NCBI RefSeq assembly: GCF_932526225.1
Contig: NC_064045.1
Coordinates: 10,692,022 to 10,756,021, forward strand
From: Nematostella vectensis
Lineage: Eukaryota; Cnidaria; Anthozoa; Actiniaria; Edwardsiidae
Direction of reading: 5' to 3'
Length of the DNA stretch: 64,000 nt
Shown here: one piece after another, positions 22,472 to 34,417 of the stretch
Position numbering within the stretch: position 1 is the stretch's first letter
Layout of the letters: every line of letters begins with the position of its first letter
Notes under the pieces: generated by a model
Told to the model about the DNA's origin: nothing
Database searches by the model: none
Seen by the model: only the letters and a program-made list of their open reading frames with translations
Program-made: the position numbers and the translations under genes

Positions 22472-22619
22472 CTACGGCTAAGTTCAAACGTCGTATTATC
22501 CACGAGCCGTATTTAATGCGAATACATGCAAATAAATCATGTCGATTGTTTCATCTTCATTTGCACGCATTTCCATTGAATACGGCTCATGGATAATACG
22601 ACGTTTGAACTTAGCCTTA
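22472..22619. mobile_element. Short inverted-repeat element (148 bp)
   Basis: The arms begin ggctaagttcaaacgtcgta at the left and end with the complement at the right, pairing for about 45 bases. The central part is AT-rich with no coding content. Confidence 0.8.
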
Positions 22620-23194
22620 GTAAAACATTGAAAACTAACCTAGACATTCTACAAAAATTCTTTGTTCGGGTGTAGCCAACATAGCAAGTGCATATCCAAA
22701 CATTCCTTTAGTCCTGCTTAAGAAAAGGATGTCATGACAAACAAATAACAGCAACTTTCAGCCGTTGCACGGAACTGGGAGTGACAAGTTCGTTTCGTCT
22801 TGTCTTCAAAAGGTGTTTTTATACAAAAATATAACTTAGGAACCATAGATTTTTGTATTTTCAAAGAAAATCATTATACTTTTTGATGTCATTGTATTAA
22901 AATAATCTACCCTGGTTCCTAGTTTACCACTGGTCAACTACTACCTGCTATGTAGGCTACTATATCCCCCAGTTATTACGCTATTTATTAATAACGCTAT
23001 TTAACCCCCCCCCCCCCCCAGCAATAATCAAATATTAGGGAGCTTATGCTTAGATGATTCTGGTCGACGGACAGCATATGGCTCAACGTCTGCTCCATCT
23101 GGCTGGCTTTCATATAAAAACCCTGCGAGTACTCTACAAACGGTTGCATTAACTACCTAATAACTGTTTTACACACTAGCAAATGTTTGTGCAA

Positions 23195-23466
23195 ATGGGG
23201 ACTTGCGCTAAGAGATCACGTGACCTTTTGGGTGGCAAATTCAAGCCAAAAAAAAAAAAAACAAAGAAATGCCTGCGCCCGTCACGCCAGAGAACGACGA
23301 AAAAATATATATTTAAATAAAAAAATTAACCCTTTCTGAAATAAAACTTTCTAGCTTTATTCGTAAGCACAATTTGCTTTTGGTTGCTGTTATTTTGCCG
23401 CTAAAAGCCTGAGCGCGCTAGTTTGCCACCCAAAAAGTCAAGTGATCTCTTAGCGCAAATCCCCAA
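23195..23466 (+). mobile_element. Inverted-repeat element (272 bp)
   Basis: Terminal inverted repeats of about 45 bases contain cgctaagagatcacgtgac and ttttgggtggcaaa at the left, with the complement at the right ending in tagcgcaaatcccc. The interior shares gtcacgccagag and attcgtaagc with the partial copy at 20138-20345. It lies about 240 bases beyond the CK1 stop codon and may be transcribed in its 3' UTR. Confidence 0.85.
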
Positions 23467-23706
23467 TTTTTTCACCATGTATTCCCAATATTCTAACAAT
23501 GCATGAGATCAAAATACTCACAAAACACCAATGTGTAAACCAGTTTTTAAGGTACAACTGAGAATCTACACAACACGAGGTTCCATTCCCGATGGCGGAC
23601 TAGCTGCCAATAAACGTTTGGAAAAACATATTGCATGGGAGGTCGAAGAGTCTCTGGCTAAACGCTAGCGCAAAACCACGTGATCTAATCAAGCAACCTG
23701 ATACGG

Positions 23707-26700
23707 TTATTTCCTGAACATGTGCCGCGCCGATTGTCTTAGTTCCACGCTTCCGGCTTCGCGGTCGCGCCCAGTCCCGCTCCGTCTCATGGCAGACCCT
23801 GACGGAGCAGTTGCCATGGCAGGTGTAGATCGCACGTGGGCACCAGACATACGGGACATGTCACCTCGGGGCATGTCCGCTGGGGAGACGTCCGCGGGCG
23901 CGCCTCGGTGCAAACGCATACTGACTCGCTTCTCGCGCTCTGCGCGAGACATGGGCCGACCCTGGGCACCTGGGAAGGAATAGTCTACTCGCATTACACA
24001 AAGCTAGGCACAACAAGTAGGGAATAGTCTACTCGCATTACACAAAGCTAGGCACAGCAAGTAGGGAATAGTCTACTCGCATTACACAAAGCTAGGCACA
24101 ACAGCTCGGGAATCGTGACGAGTGAAAGGTAAGCATAACAGCTCGGGAATCGTGACGAGTGAAAGGTAAGCATAACAGCTCGGGAATCGTGACGAGTGAA
24201 AGGTAAGCATAACAGCTCGGGAATCGTGACGAGTGAAAGGTAAGCATAACAGCTCGGGAATCGTGACGAGTGAAAGGTAAGCATAACAGCTCGGGCTTCG
24301 GGGCCAGTAAAAGGTAAGCACAGCAGCTCGGGATTCGTGACACGTGAAAGCTAAGCACAACAGCTCGGGAATCGTGAATATTAAATAAAGGAATTAGGAT
24401 TTTAATTTGTTTTATTTTATATTTTTATAGGTGATTTCCAGTATTGTGATTGGTTTCACTGTTATAACACTGGGCCACCATAGTGTAGCTATGATGATGT
24501 CTGTTCAGTTGTTATGGCTACACTAGTGTGATGCTGTGATAATGATATGGTGTTCAGACCATTGGCCTAGTGTGTTAGCGCGTCGGCCTCTCACCGCTGT
24601 GGCCCACGTTCGAATCCTGGCTCAAACTGGGGATTTTTCCGGGTTCCTGCCTTGATTCGAATTTGTGTCACAAGTGAGTTGAAGTTATTCTCCCGTGTTT
24701 CCAGTCTTCTCGGATGAGGACACTAAACCGGAGGTCCCGTCTCTTCCAGCTGCACTACACTAACCTGAACCGAAGGGACGTAAAAGAACCACTGGGGACG
24801 CAATAAACCCTCTGGCAGTGACCACCCCCAGTGACAGTGCTTACTAACCGAGGGCCATATGTTAGAAAACTGTATATTCGGTTAAATATGCTACCCTCGA
24901 TAAACAAAGAATAAACAAACAAACAAACAAACATCAGTTATCATGTTGTGGTGGTGCAGTGCCCACCATGACCTCCCAATGAAATACTCACCAACAGGCG
25001 ACGCAGCAGGACCTCCTATTGGATCCCGTAACCGTCCTGTGGCAGTCCCTGGGAGGGCACGGGTGGTGGAGCTGCGCATCTGTTGATGACGCTCATCCCG
25101 ATCCCTCTCTAGCGTCCGATCCCTGGACTTGTCCGGTCCAGGGTCTTCAACTCGCCCACTTCCCTAATGAGCGAAAAGAGAATTCTATGGTTGCGACAAA
25201 AAATAGTAATGGCAAAAGCGAGGCAAAATAACAAATAAATTAAGAGGATGGGGAATGGGAATAGATATTTTCTTGAAATATAAATCCTGGAATATACTTA
25301 TTAATGGATTTTTAATAAATCTAGCTTTAAAGAACTCCTGAAGTAACCCCGGGACTTCCCCTTTTGATAAGCACCCAAGACTACATAACAAGTGATCTTG
25401 TAGTCTCTTTTGCTAAAAGACCAACCCTACACTCAAACATCAGCGACAAAGGCATAAAACATTTCAACCTTGTGTTGATATCTCTTCTTGATAAGCGTTG
25501 AAACCTTGGCTGTCAATAACTTATAAAGTAGCTGTAACATGTCACGGTAAAATATCACCAGAGCCATCTCTATGAAATATGAAATTCAGCTGCCTTCTGT
25601 AATGCATGATCTGTTCCTAAAATGGCATATTGTTCACATGGCCTCTTGAAATCAGGGCAGGACTATAGTATGTGCTATACATGTACTTACAAACTTGAGA
25701 AGATTCCAATCAAACACGTAATCATATGTGTATCCTTGACGGTGGAAGAGATTGCGGAAAAGTTGTCTTAGGTATGAGTAGTCCGGCTTGTCATCAAACC
25801 TCAGCGATCGGCAGTTATTCAGGTAGGTGGCGAACTCAGCTAGACAAAAATTGCACAAGTCAGTTCTCTGGAAGAAATTCCTGATAAAATGTGTTTTTAT
25901 TGGGCTGTAAACTATTAGGTAAATGGTCCAGGCAACATTGTGAAAAATTACAAATTCTTTATTTTTAAACGTACCAAGAATGCCACCAAGACAAAGAAAA
26001 TAGTTGACCAATTAGCTCCAATAAATGTCTTCTTCCACCTAGATGCTCTGCTACCGACTTTATGCCTTTCTACTTACAGGGGAATCCTTTGCAGAGTACT
26101 TCGATGGGAGTAGACATCTTCTTTTCACTGATTCTTTCATATTTCTGTCTCTTTGTAGCAGCCTTTAGCCCTTGCCAAGGTAAGCTCCCAAGATTAAAGT
26201 ACATCAGAACATAGCCAAGGGATTCCAAATCATCTCTTCGACTCTGTTCTGTAAAGCAAATTGACAAATACAAAGATTAAGGGATAAACAAGTTCACTTG
26301 TAGCTCATTTATACATATACTTTTTCACATTGAAAACATTATTTAGAAGTAAACACAAAAAGGAGTGTCAATTATGTATGGCTGAGCAATTTCATTAAAT
26401 TTGCATCGCTACAGCAGGAAAAAAATTTTTGAAAACAAAACTAATGTTGACATATGGGTGCATTTCTGTTGACGATTGCATAGTTTATTTTGCCCCAAGG
26501 GATAGGTTCGCACTGTAGTTATGTGTTCTTAGGCTGCCTCTCCAGTAGGCATAGTGGTATTCAAAACAGGAATATTTCTTTGTTGTTATAACAGCATCTA
26601 TCCCTCTATACCAATCCATACATGCATGTTGATACTAGCAGGAAATGCCAGTAACATTCTTTTTCCTCTACATGAAATGTATTGGTCTGGACCTAACCCC

Positions 26701-29700
26701 TGATTGGTTAATAGGGGGGGGCACATACATAGGTATTGTATGGAAAACGCATAGGATTTGAAAATTCCTTAAGAAATGACCCACTTTTTGGCCGCCAAGA
26801 GGGTGCGGACACACCCTGTGTACCCCCCTGTGCACCCCCCCTGTGTACGCGCCTGTTGGTGACTGCAATGTCACACTTACAGCAACTATCCCATCTTACC
26901 GATTCCTAAATGTGTGTTGATGCTAGCATAGCGGGCGGTGCCGGTAAGGTTCTTGTTTTCTCTGTATGGAATGTGTTGGTGAGTACGAGGGTCACGATAC
27001 TTCTTGGCCAGGCCAAAGTCAATGATGTAAACCAGGTTGCCCTTTTTTCCAAGGCCCATCAGGAAATTATCAGGTTTGATATCTCTGTGGATGAAGTTCT
27101 TGCTGTGGACATATTCAATGCGGCTTATCTGGAAACAATAGTATTGAGCATTTTAGAGACACCAATAGCCAAACAAGAAAACTTGGCATCAAAATAAAAT
27201 CACTTGTGAAAAGGATAGACTTTTTAAGGAGACTTCTTCTAAGTCTTATCACAATTGATGCTTTTTCATTGCTCAAGTTGAGCACTTAACAAAGTTCAAA
27301 TAGAAATCAAAAAGAAACATCAGAACCCTTTTTTTTAAAGATGGGTTTGTTTAGTTTACTAGGTGTGTTTCCCCAAACAGATACTGTAGCTTATCCAACA
27401 GTGTGAGGCAGTAATGGAAAACATAAAACCCTGACGATATTATTTGGAAATTGAAAATTAAAGCCAACTTACTGTCTGATCAGCTAATAGAAGAACAGTC
27501 TTTATACTAAATTTCCTATTGCAGAAATTGAACAGATCTTCTAAGCTTGGGCCGAGTAACTCCATAACCAGTACGTTGTAATCGCCCTCAGTGCCACACC
27601 ACTTAATCGTTGGAATACCAACTGAAAATAAAACAAAAATAATGCCAATAAATGACCACACAAAGTTTGCATGGTGGCATGAGAATGAGGCAAACACATA
27701 TACAAACAACTTGAGAATCAACAAATACTTAGATGTCTGTTGGTTGCATTGAATTACAAAAACAATTCCAATAATGGACCAAGAACAAAAAAATGGGAAA
27801 TTTATGCACTTTTGGCAAGATTTCAAAATCAGAGTGCTTGAAAAGAGCCAAACGTCTATAGAGTTTTGGGAGAGGATAACAAGTGGAAAATCTTTATTTG
27901 GGGTGGCTATAAAAATAGAGTTTGGCCTACTGTAGAGGCAAAATGGGGATTTCAAAAGATGACAGTTTTTGCTTACAAGAGTTCATCTTAGAAGGACATT
28001 TTTTAATGTGTTTCTTTACAAATAATTTTTCTAAATAATACAGAATGTGACCAAATTAAAGCCTCCCCCCCTACCTCAAACATGCACATGATCTTACAAA
28101 CAAGATATTTAGGTTTCCAATATTGTGTTAAAACTTTTTGTTAATTACATTGTGCAAAATTCCAAAGCAGCAGTGTTCTTGAACTAGAAAAATGAAAGTA
28201 ATATACAAAAAACTAGTAGTTTGCTCAGCCAAATTTTCAACTTATTGAGACTTCTTCAGGGTAAACTCTAGTGTAATGAATGAAGATCCTAGGAGGTCTC
28301 TTGATTGCCAGTGCTTCAGTGAAAATGGCAGAGGTGAATAGATCAGATTGTTTGACTGTCAATCATCCATCACCTCATGCCTTCCACCAATCAATAAGCT
28401 AGATTATTTCCTGACTCCATGGAGCAAAATATATATAAGCGAAAAGCTTTCTTGGTTATAATGATATGAATTTTGTGGGGGAGAAAACAGCAGAGAAAAA
28501 GAAGACGGAGCATATCTGCTAGTAAAGCTTCCGAAGGCAGAACTAGCTATTTTTGTGACATTATGCATAATAAATAGTTTGACAAGAGCATAACAAAGAA
28601 TGCATTCATTATTGCAATTTGATTTTCATCACAAGGAAACGTACTGGCAAGGCTTACAGCTAACTAAATAATATGAAAATGAAGGGCAATGATAAATCAT
28701 CAAAATCGAGGACAGAAGCAATACAATCAGTATAAAAAACAACAATAACTAAATTTGTTGATAATATTTAGCAAGCTGCTGCAGTGATTCTGGATCATTA
28801 ATTTTTTCTTCTGGTAAATCATGAACAACTCTGGCAGATATTAACCAGATTTGTTTTATACTTTGAGAGATAATCTAATGGCAATATTTAGATTTCAAGT
28901 ACTTTCATTTCAGATCAACTTAAGCATGATGTTTTTCACATATAGAAATTTATATATCTCGTCGGCTAAGTATTTTAACTTTCTAATTAATTTTGTATAA
29001 CTTCAAATACAGTCGACGAATTGTAGACTTCCAATTAGGTGTGAAATAAGCAATTCAAAATACAAGCAAAATGTTAAAAAAAAAGGCTAAATTGATAGTT
29101 GGGTTAAAGATTCTTAAATAGAAAGCAATACAAATCTGAGAGCCTGCGCAAAATAATAACGAAATAATAACACAGAAAATTAATTTTCATTTTTTTCCTC
29201 TTGGGGGGATTTTGTTGCCTTCTGTGTTGAGGCGGAAATTTGATTCGATGATTAGTAAATTTTACGAGAAATCGTAACAAATCGTTCACACAAAGTGATG
29301 TGTTTGTGTTTACGTTTCAAACCAAGCTTGAGAATTGCATGTGGCGAAAACCCTGCCAGTAAATCGAAAGAATATATATTTTTTCCAGATTTGAGGCACT
29401 CAAAATGTTTTAAATGCTGTAATAATAAAGTGGGTTATGGTATTATTATAACGAAATAAGAGAGAAGCTATACTTCGCTTTTAAATCTAAGTAAATTCTA
29501 TTAATCGTTCAAGTAACAACAATAACTCCCACAAACCTCCGCCTTGCATCATTTTGTAGAACTTTGCTTCGATGTGAAGCTGTGGATGTTTGGTTTTTAC
29601 ACATTCTAGCTTTATAGCGACTTCTTCCCCGGTAGAAATGCTTGTGCCTGAAAAACCAAGCAAAGTATCACAGATTTTGCAGAAACAACAAGACGAAAGA

Positions 29701-29805
29701 ATCCGGATTTGGCTAAATTACCAACATACCAAGATAAATGTCTCCAAAGGAACCACTTCCAATTTTTCTACCAAGACGGTACTTGTTCCCAACTCTTAGC
29801 TCCAT
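23707..29805 (-). CDS. CSNK1D/E-like: Casein kinase 1 delta/epsilon (439 residues)
   Basis: Monomeric serine/threonine kinase of the CK1 delta/epsilon type, which in animals acts on clock (PER), Wnt and cell-cycle substrates. Eight coding exons on the minus strand: 29805-29730, 29647-29537, 27621-27473, 27128-26900, 26248-26078, 25839-25691, 25163-24992, 23969-23707, totalling 440 codons with stop. The start [20 protein letters not shown] is the canonical N-terminus with the glycine loop. [23 protein letters not shown] and the [17 protein letters not shown] segment are present, as is the basic [13 protein letters not shown]. The last two exons encode the tail: [10 protein letters not shown], then [14 protein letters not shown], a delta/epsilon tail motif that separates it from CK1 alpha. 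Delta and epsilon cannot be told apart; one pre-duplication orthologue is likely. It is divergent from the RING gene at 30470. Confidence 0.96.
23977..24108 (-). repeat. 44-bp tandem repeat, three copies, next to a splice acceptor
   Basis: The plus-strand unit is ggaatagtctactcgcatta followed by cacaaagctaggcacaacaagtag, repeated at 23977, 24021 and 24065. The first copy starts seven bases from the last CK1 coding exon, so on the minus strand its CTATTCC forms part of the acceptor pyrimidine tract. It merges into a 37-bp array at 24100. Confidence 0.9.
24100..24373. repeat. 37-bp minisatellite, about seven copies
   Basis: The plus-strand unit is aacagctcgggaatcgtgac followed by gagtgaaaggtaagcat. 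It lies in the last CK1 intron and directly continues the 44-bp array. Several minus-strand frames of [11 protein letters not shown] repeats across it are artefacts. Confidence 0.95.
24558..24933 (+). mobile_element. tRNA-derived SINE, opposite strand to CK1
   Basis: A tRNA-like head has A box tggcctagtgt (24563-24573) and B box gttcgaatcc (24608-24617). The body contains gatgaggacactaaaccgga and ggtcccgtc, then agaaccactggggacgc, words resembling those in marine-invertebrate SINEs. The 3' end is an A-rich simple tail of aaac repeats near 24905-24930. It is inserted in the last CK1 intron. No clear target duplication was seen. Confidence 0.75.
27622..29536 (-). other. CK1 intron 2 (1.9 kb), no exon recognised
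   Basis: AT-rich sequence lying between CK1 coding exons 29537-29647 and 27473-27621. The only recognisable content is a degenerate transposon arm at 28227-28268 resembling the foldback at 1990-2153. Confidence 0.6.
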
Positions 29806-30469
29806 GCTCAAGAAATGACAATCTTTTAATGTCTTGCTGAAATTATTTGTGTCAAGAAAGGAGATGTGATGTGACAGCTTCTCCTTTGATTCTACTCCAC
29901 ATGAAGCACTCTCAGGCTTTTCTATTTGAATTTCGGTTTAGCCGACCACAAAGGGACAAAGTACAGATATCTAGCTATAACTGAGAGCACGTATAGTTCT
30001 AAACATTGTTCACAGAGAGTAGGATGGACTTGGATGCGGAAGGATTATATAGCTCAATTGGACGCCATTTTGTTTCGTTTACTTGTACGAGACTTGATCC
30101 ACACAAAAAAAATATTGTATTGCCAAGGCGCTTCCCATATATGGACATCCGCTAGGGATTGTCCGGAAACACGAAATGAACACGAGAATCTTTCGATCTT
30201 TTCAATCAATTCGAGATCCTTTCGAAAGAAATATATTGACCACTAAATCACCGCTTTTCAAAATATGTTTATATTTTCTTGTGTGTACACTTTTTCACAA
30301 TTTTCCAACTTTATGCGTCAAAACAAGGGAATCGAGAATAATCCGATTTCATTAGATTGGGTTTCCTGTGCTCTTACAAAAAGCAGCCGCTGGAATTTTG
30401 TATTGCAGTCTCGTATATCATTTTCACTTTCAGTTTCGGACAGATAGAACCTGATAGAACATTTGCTAA
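29806..30469. promoter_or_regulatory. Divergent promoter region, CK1 and RING gene
   Basis: These 664 bases separate the start codons of CK1 (minus) and the RING zinc-finger gene (plus). They must contain both 5' UTRs and at least one promoter. No TATA box or other convincing element was identified. Open frames here do not resemble known proteins. Confidence 0.5.
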
Positions 30470-31798
30470 ATGGGGATCGATATAGACAGATTCGTGGACG
30501 TCAGTCCTGAACTAGTGTGTTGTATTTGCACTGGTGTGCTAGAAGATCCAGTAGAGTCGCCCTGTAGACACGTTTTCTGCTCCGAATGCATCTCAAAATG
30601 GCTACAAAATAATTCAAACTGTCCGACCTGTCGAAGCCAAGTGCGTGCAAAAAATCTGAAACCAGTTCTTCCACTTGTCAGAAATATCATTTCTAAACTA
30701 AAGATTCACTGTGACTTTAAAACCCAAGGCTGTAAGGCTATTGTGTCCCTCGAATCGCTGAAGAGACATGCTACTATCTGTGTGATGGCACCCGTGACTT
30801 GCACCTATGCTAACTGCGGGAAAGTTGTACCTAAAAAGGACTTGGACAAACACAGAAGAATCTGCCCTTTGAGGACAACTGTCTGCATTAAAGGATGCGG
30901 ACTTGAAATGTTGGCCTCCAAGTTACACACGCACAATTGTATCAAGGAATTGAAAAAGAAAATGGATGGTAAACTAGACACTCGAGATTTTCATACACAT
31001 AGACGTTTACAAATCCCCATATTTACCCCTCCCAGTGGGGTAGGCATAAACAGTTTGGTTTCATTAATCAGTATGGTAATCATAAAATGGGATATATTAG
31101 CTGGGACACTTGAGAGAACCGGGGCACTTTGGATAGCTGGGGTGACTGGCTGAATAAAATGGTTGGGGGGCCTGGGCCCCCACAATAATTTTAACCGTTC
31201 AAAAAAAAAATGATATGTTGCACAGAGTAGAATTGAGGAAGGATTTTTGGTATCACTTGGCAAACTTGCCAACCTCCAATTACAAGTGCCCATTGTGTTG
31301 ACTTTGAACAAATTATGACATCTCATAAATCAACCCTTAACAGATTTTTCAATGACCAGCGTTTGTCTATTTTAAGATCAAGGAGAGAGAATTGGAAAGC
31401 TGGAAGATCAAGTCAAATACCTGCAGTCGGCTCTGAGGAGGTTAGAAGAGGTTGCCCAAGTATCTTCACCAAGGTACAGTCCTGAGAGAAGCAGACGGCA
31501 GAGTTCCAGTCCTGAGAGAAGCAGAGGTAGACGGCAAAGTTCCAGTCCTGAGATAAGCAGAGGCAGATGGCAGAGTTCCAGTCCTGAGATAAGCAGAGGC
31601 AGACGGCAGAGCTCCAGTCCTGAGATAAGGAGATTAGGCACCAGACGGCATAGATCGCGTACATCCAGTCCTCCAGATTGGAATCATAGTAACAGTCCTC
31701 CAAGGAGGAGGAGGAGGAGGGATTTTTCTATGACACCAGAGTACCTAACTAGTACAAGCTTTGATTCATCGCTATCAAGTGATAGTGATAGTGATTGA
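30470..31798 (+). CDS. RING and TRAF-type zinc-finger protein with RS-rich tail (306 residues), probable E3 ubiquitin ligase
   Basis: Two coding exons, 30470-30968 and 31377-31798, give 307 codons with stop. The N-terminus (MGIDIDRF) leads into a C3HC4 RING with C17, C20, C32, H34, C37, C40, C51 and C54. It is followed by TRAF/SIAH-type cysteine-histidine fingers to about residue 160 and a short coiled coil (GERIGKLEDQVKYLQSALRRLEE). This order matches the N-terminal part of RNF41, RNF151, PDZRN and LNX-like proteins, but there is no PDZ domain. Exon 2 then encodes about four 12-residue repeats of SPERSRGRRQSS type, a run of six arginines and an acidic SSDSDSD end. RING activity as a ligase is inferred from the family; no substrate can be named. 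The acceptor tttaag at 31371-31376 is the only one that keeps the frame open. Confidence 0.88.
31481..31640 (+). repeat. Coding tandem repeat (30-36 bp units) for an RS-like tail
   Basis: Units of agtcctgagataagcagagg and cagacggcagagttcc repeat about four times inside exon 2 of the RING gene. They are in frame (30 or 36 bases) and encode SPE(R/I)SRGR(R/W)QSS. The repeat is translated, unlike the intronic arrays elsewhere in the window. Confidence 0.9.
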
Positions 31799-31804
31799 GA
31801 GTCT

Positions 31805-31810
31805 AATAAA
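31805..31810 (+). terminator. Candidate polyadenylation signal of the RING gene
   Basis: AATAAA lies seven bases after the stop codon. The closeness to the stop makes a later signal also possible. Confidence 0.4.
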
Positions 31811-34417
31811 TGATCAAGAGAAAAAAGACTGGTTTGGAATATGGCTAAATATAAGAGCAGGGATTTATATTTGTTTAACTGTCTGCATGGAGTGTGATAA
31901 ATGTGTCTCTTTGAATGAAATTTATTCAGTAGTATTAAATCAGAACATAACACAAATTTAAAGATTCACAAAGATAGGTGAATCAGTCATTGAAGTGCAT
32001 CACCAGATTAAAAAAAGCTGTTGTTTATGGGTAACAATTAATCAAAAAAATTGCATTTTCGAATGTATATTTTTTTACAATAATCTCTGATGACAGTCTT
32101 TATAAACGTATGACCAAGATGACCATGCTAATTTATGGATGGCAAATATAACACTAGACTCGGTTTTCAGTGGTTAAGTCATGCGCTTCTCCTCCAACAG
32201 ACAGCTGGTTAAGGTACCATGTCTAAGACGTCACATTGTAATTTAGGCCACACGCATCCAGAGGTTTTTAAAACAAGTTTTTTTCCATATTCAAGCAAAA
32301 AGCATCCACACAAAAGCATACAATACGCATCCACACAAAAGCATACAATACGTATTTGCCATCCACACGAAAATGCTGGGTATAAAGAAATACCATAGGA
32401 TAGACTACTATGCATGTGCTGTAGGACAAGGAGTAAGCAACCTGATTCTATTACGTCATCGTATTAAAAAAAAAGACCTCTGTTTTCAGTGTCCACAAGT
32501 GTACAGAGAACCTCTGTTTTCAAGAACCTCCGCTCTGGAGACCATATTCAAAAACCTCTGTTTTCGGTGCCCGAATAAGCCAAATTAAATGTATTTGCAC
32601 ATTTGAAAATCGCTTCAAACTCTTTCTGACCTAATAAATGGCTTAAAACTTTCTCATCTTCACTTTTTTCTGTTTGAAGAAAAGGTTGTTAAAGTAGACT
32701 TTGTTTCAATACTGTGTTATGATAATTATGCTAATGTGTTTGTTATCATGTTTTTTTTTTATCTTTTCCCACCGTACCCCCCATTCCCACCCACTCTATC
32801 TTATGAAATTCAGAGTAAAATTTTTCTACATAACTGAGAAACTACTTTTTACACACACAATTGCAAAATTTATAATCAGTGCCTTTATTTGGTACAATCA
32901 AGGTACAGTGCTGTTAACATGGTATTACACAATAATGAAAATGAGACAAATAGTGTTGGATAATTATTCTGGATTTACAATTCATGGGATTTTATTCAAA
33001 CTGCTAAAGTTTACTAACATTTTGTAATATTCCAAGATCAACATCCTTTACAAGAGAAGGAGTTGAGCTTGGTTCCTACCAGATCTTACCTATTTATTGT
33101 ATCACTTTAAGAGATAGAACTTAGTCCTGGATTAACAGACAACAAAATCATCATCATTTTTTAAATTACAGAAATTCGCAAGCTTAAAATTCAGAGCAAT
33201 ATATTGGACAAGACAGTTAATGATTCTGATGAATCCCATCGACAACTGTGGTCTATTCTAGTTGTTAATGCAATATAGTCCTACCTGCTTTTAGTTGCCT
33301 TACCTTGCCTTCTCACATTTACTATCCAAACAAAATGTATCCAAAAAGTTTATTTTCTTGACAAAATCTTGGGAGGGAGTTTGAAATGTGACAGGTAAGT
33401 AATCAAAATCACTCCAAAAGAAGTCAAGCATGTCAATATGTCTAGAAAACGTTTTAACTGTTCTTAGCTGAATAGCACAGCAACATTTCAGAGGGGAAAA
33501 ACAACTAGTTGCAAAAAAAGTCAAGAGCAGGAAAGTTGTGTTACCTCCCTGCCAGATGTAGTTGTCGGCATCTTGAATTACTTACAAAGACTAAAGCCCT
33601 ATATCTTGCAATTAAACTAAATTAAACTAAATTAAATTAATTAAATTAAACTAAAGCCCTATATCTTGCAATTATAAGAATACTCATGCTTTCAACAAAG
33701 GGGGCTGTTGGTAAATGGTTACGGTATGGCTTTTTTATAACAGTTTAGCCTGCTTGTAGGCACTTAATAGTGTTTTTACTGCAAAAACAAAACAGCTCTA
33801 CACTGTTTTTTTTGTGTGCAATCAAACGCGTGTATGTAGATTATAGTAGTTAAAGGTTACAGCTTTATTCGTGGCACAATCTCTCCTACCTTGTTATGCC
33901 ATTAGTCTTTTAGAGAACCTTTCCTACCTTTTGATTTCCTACCTTTAAAGTTATCAGGGTAAAGAGCTCTATCATGGGTTTCTTTGGAAAAAGCAAATTG
34001 TAAATTAATTGCCAGGGTAACACCAGTAAGTGTGGATAACCTTCAGTTAATGCCATACAGTGAGAACATTGATCGAAGTACATTGCTTCCAAAAACCCAA
34101 CCATAATATATGTTATTACAGATCTTACTCTACTTGGGGTCAATTTGAAAAAAAGAAAACATACAGCATTTGGCCAAGATAAAACAAACAACCCATATAC
34201 ATAGGGTGGTTCCCTAATATTATTGAAAAATTCTTGATACAAGGTTTTCTCTGTATGACATGATCTTCCCTAAGACTGTTAGCATATTTTAAATCCCAAA
34301 GTAATCAAGTAAAAATAGCATTACAAATCTCTTACAAGAAAATCCTGTAAGGCAAAATGAGACTGTACATCAATGTATTTATATATAAACATGAAAAAAA
34401 TCTGAACTAAAACTAAG
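31811..34417. other. Convergent intergenic region between RING gene and BuGZ
   Basis: No exon was recognised. It should contain the 3' UTRs of both flanking genes. A direct repeat of about 25 bases (ctaaagccctatatcttgca) occurs at 33591 and 33651 around an aattaaa tract. A loose repeat of acctctgttttc lies at 32478-32570. Confidence 0.6.

Larger units (their letters stand above)
20709..23706. other. Convergent intergenic region between dynein and CK1
   Basis: No coding exon was recognised in these 3 kb. The stretch holds a tRNA-like SINE head, a family 1 inverted-repeat element, two further inverted-repeat elements (22472-22619 and 23195-23466), a poly-C tract near 23010 and presumably the CK1 3' UTR on the minus strand. 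Confidence 0.7.

Noticed and set aside
23720-23983. GC-rich plus-strand open frame of 87 codons
   Set aside because: It is the antisense shadow of the last CK1 coding exon, whose minus-strand frame has the delta/epsilon tail motif.
32160-32225. Another tRNA-like sequence (ttttcagtggttaagtcatg)
   Set aside because: Only an A-box-like word is present; the B-box candidate ggttaaggtacc is too degenerate and no stems form.
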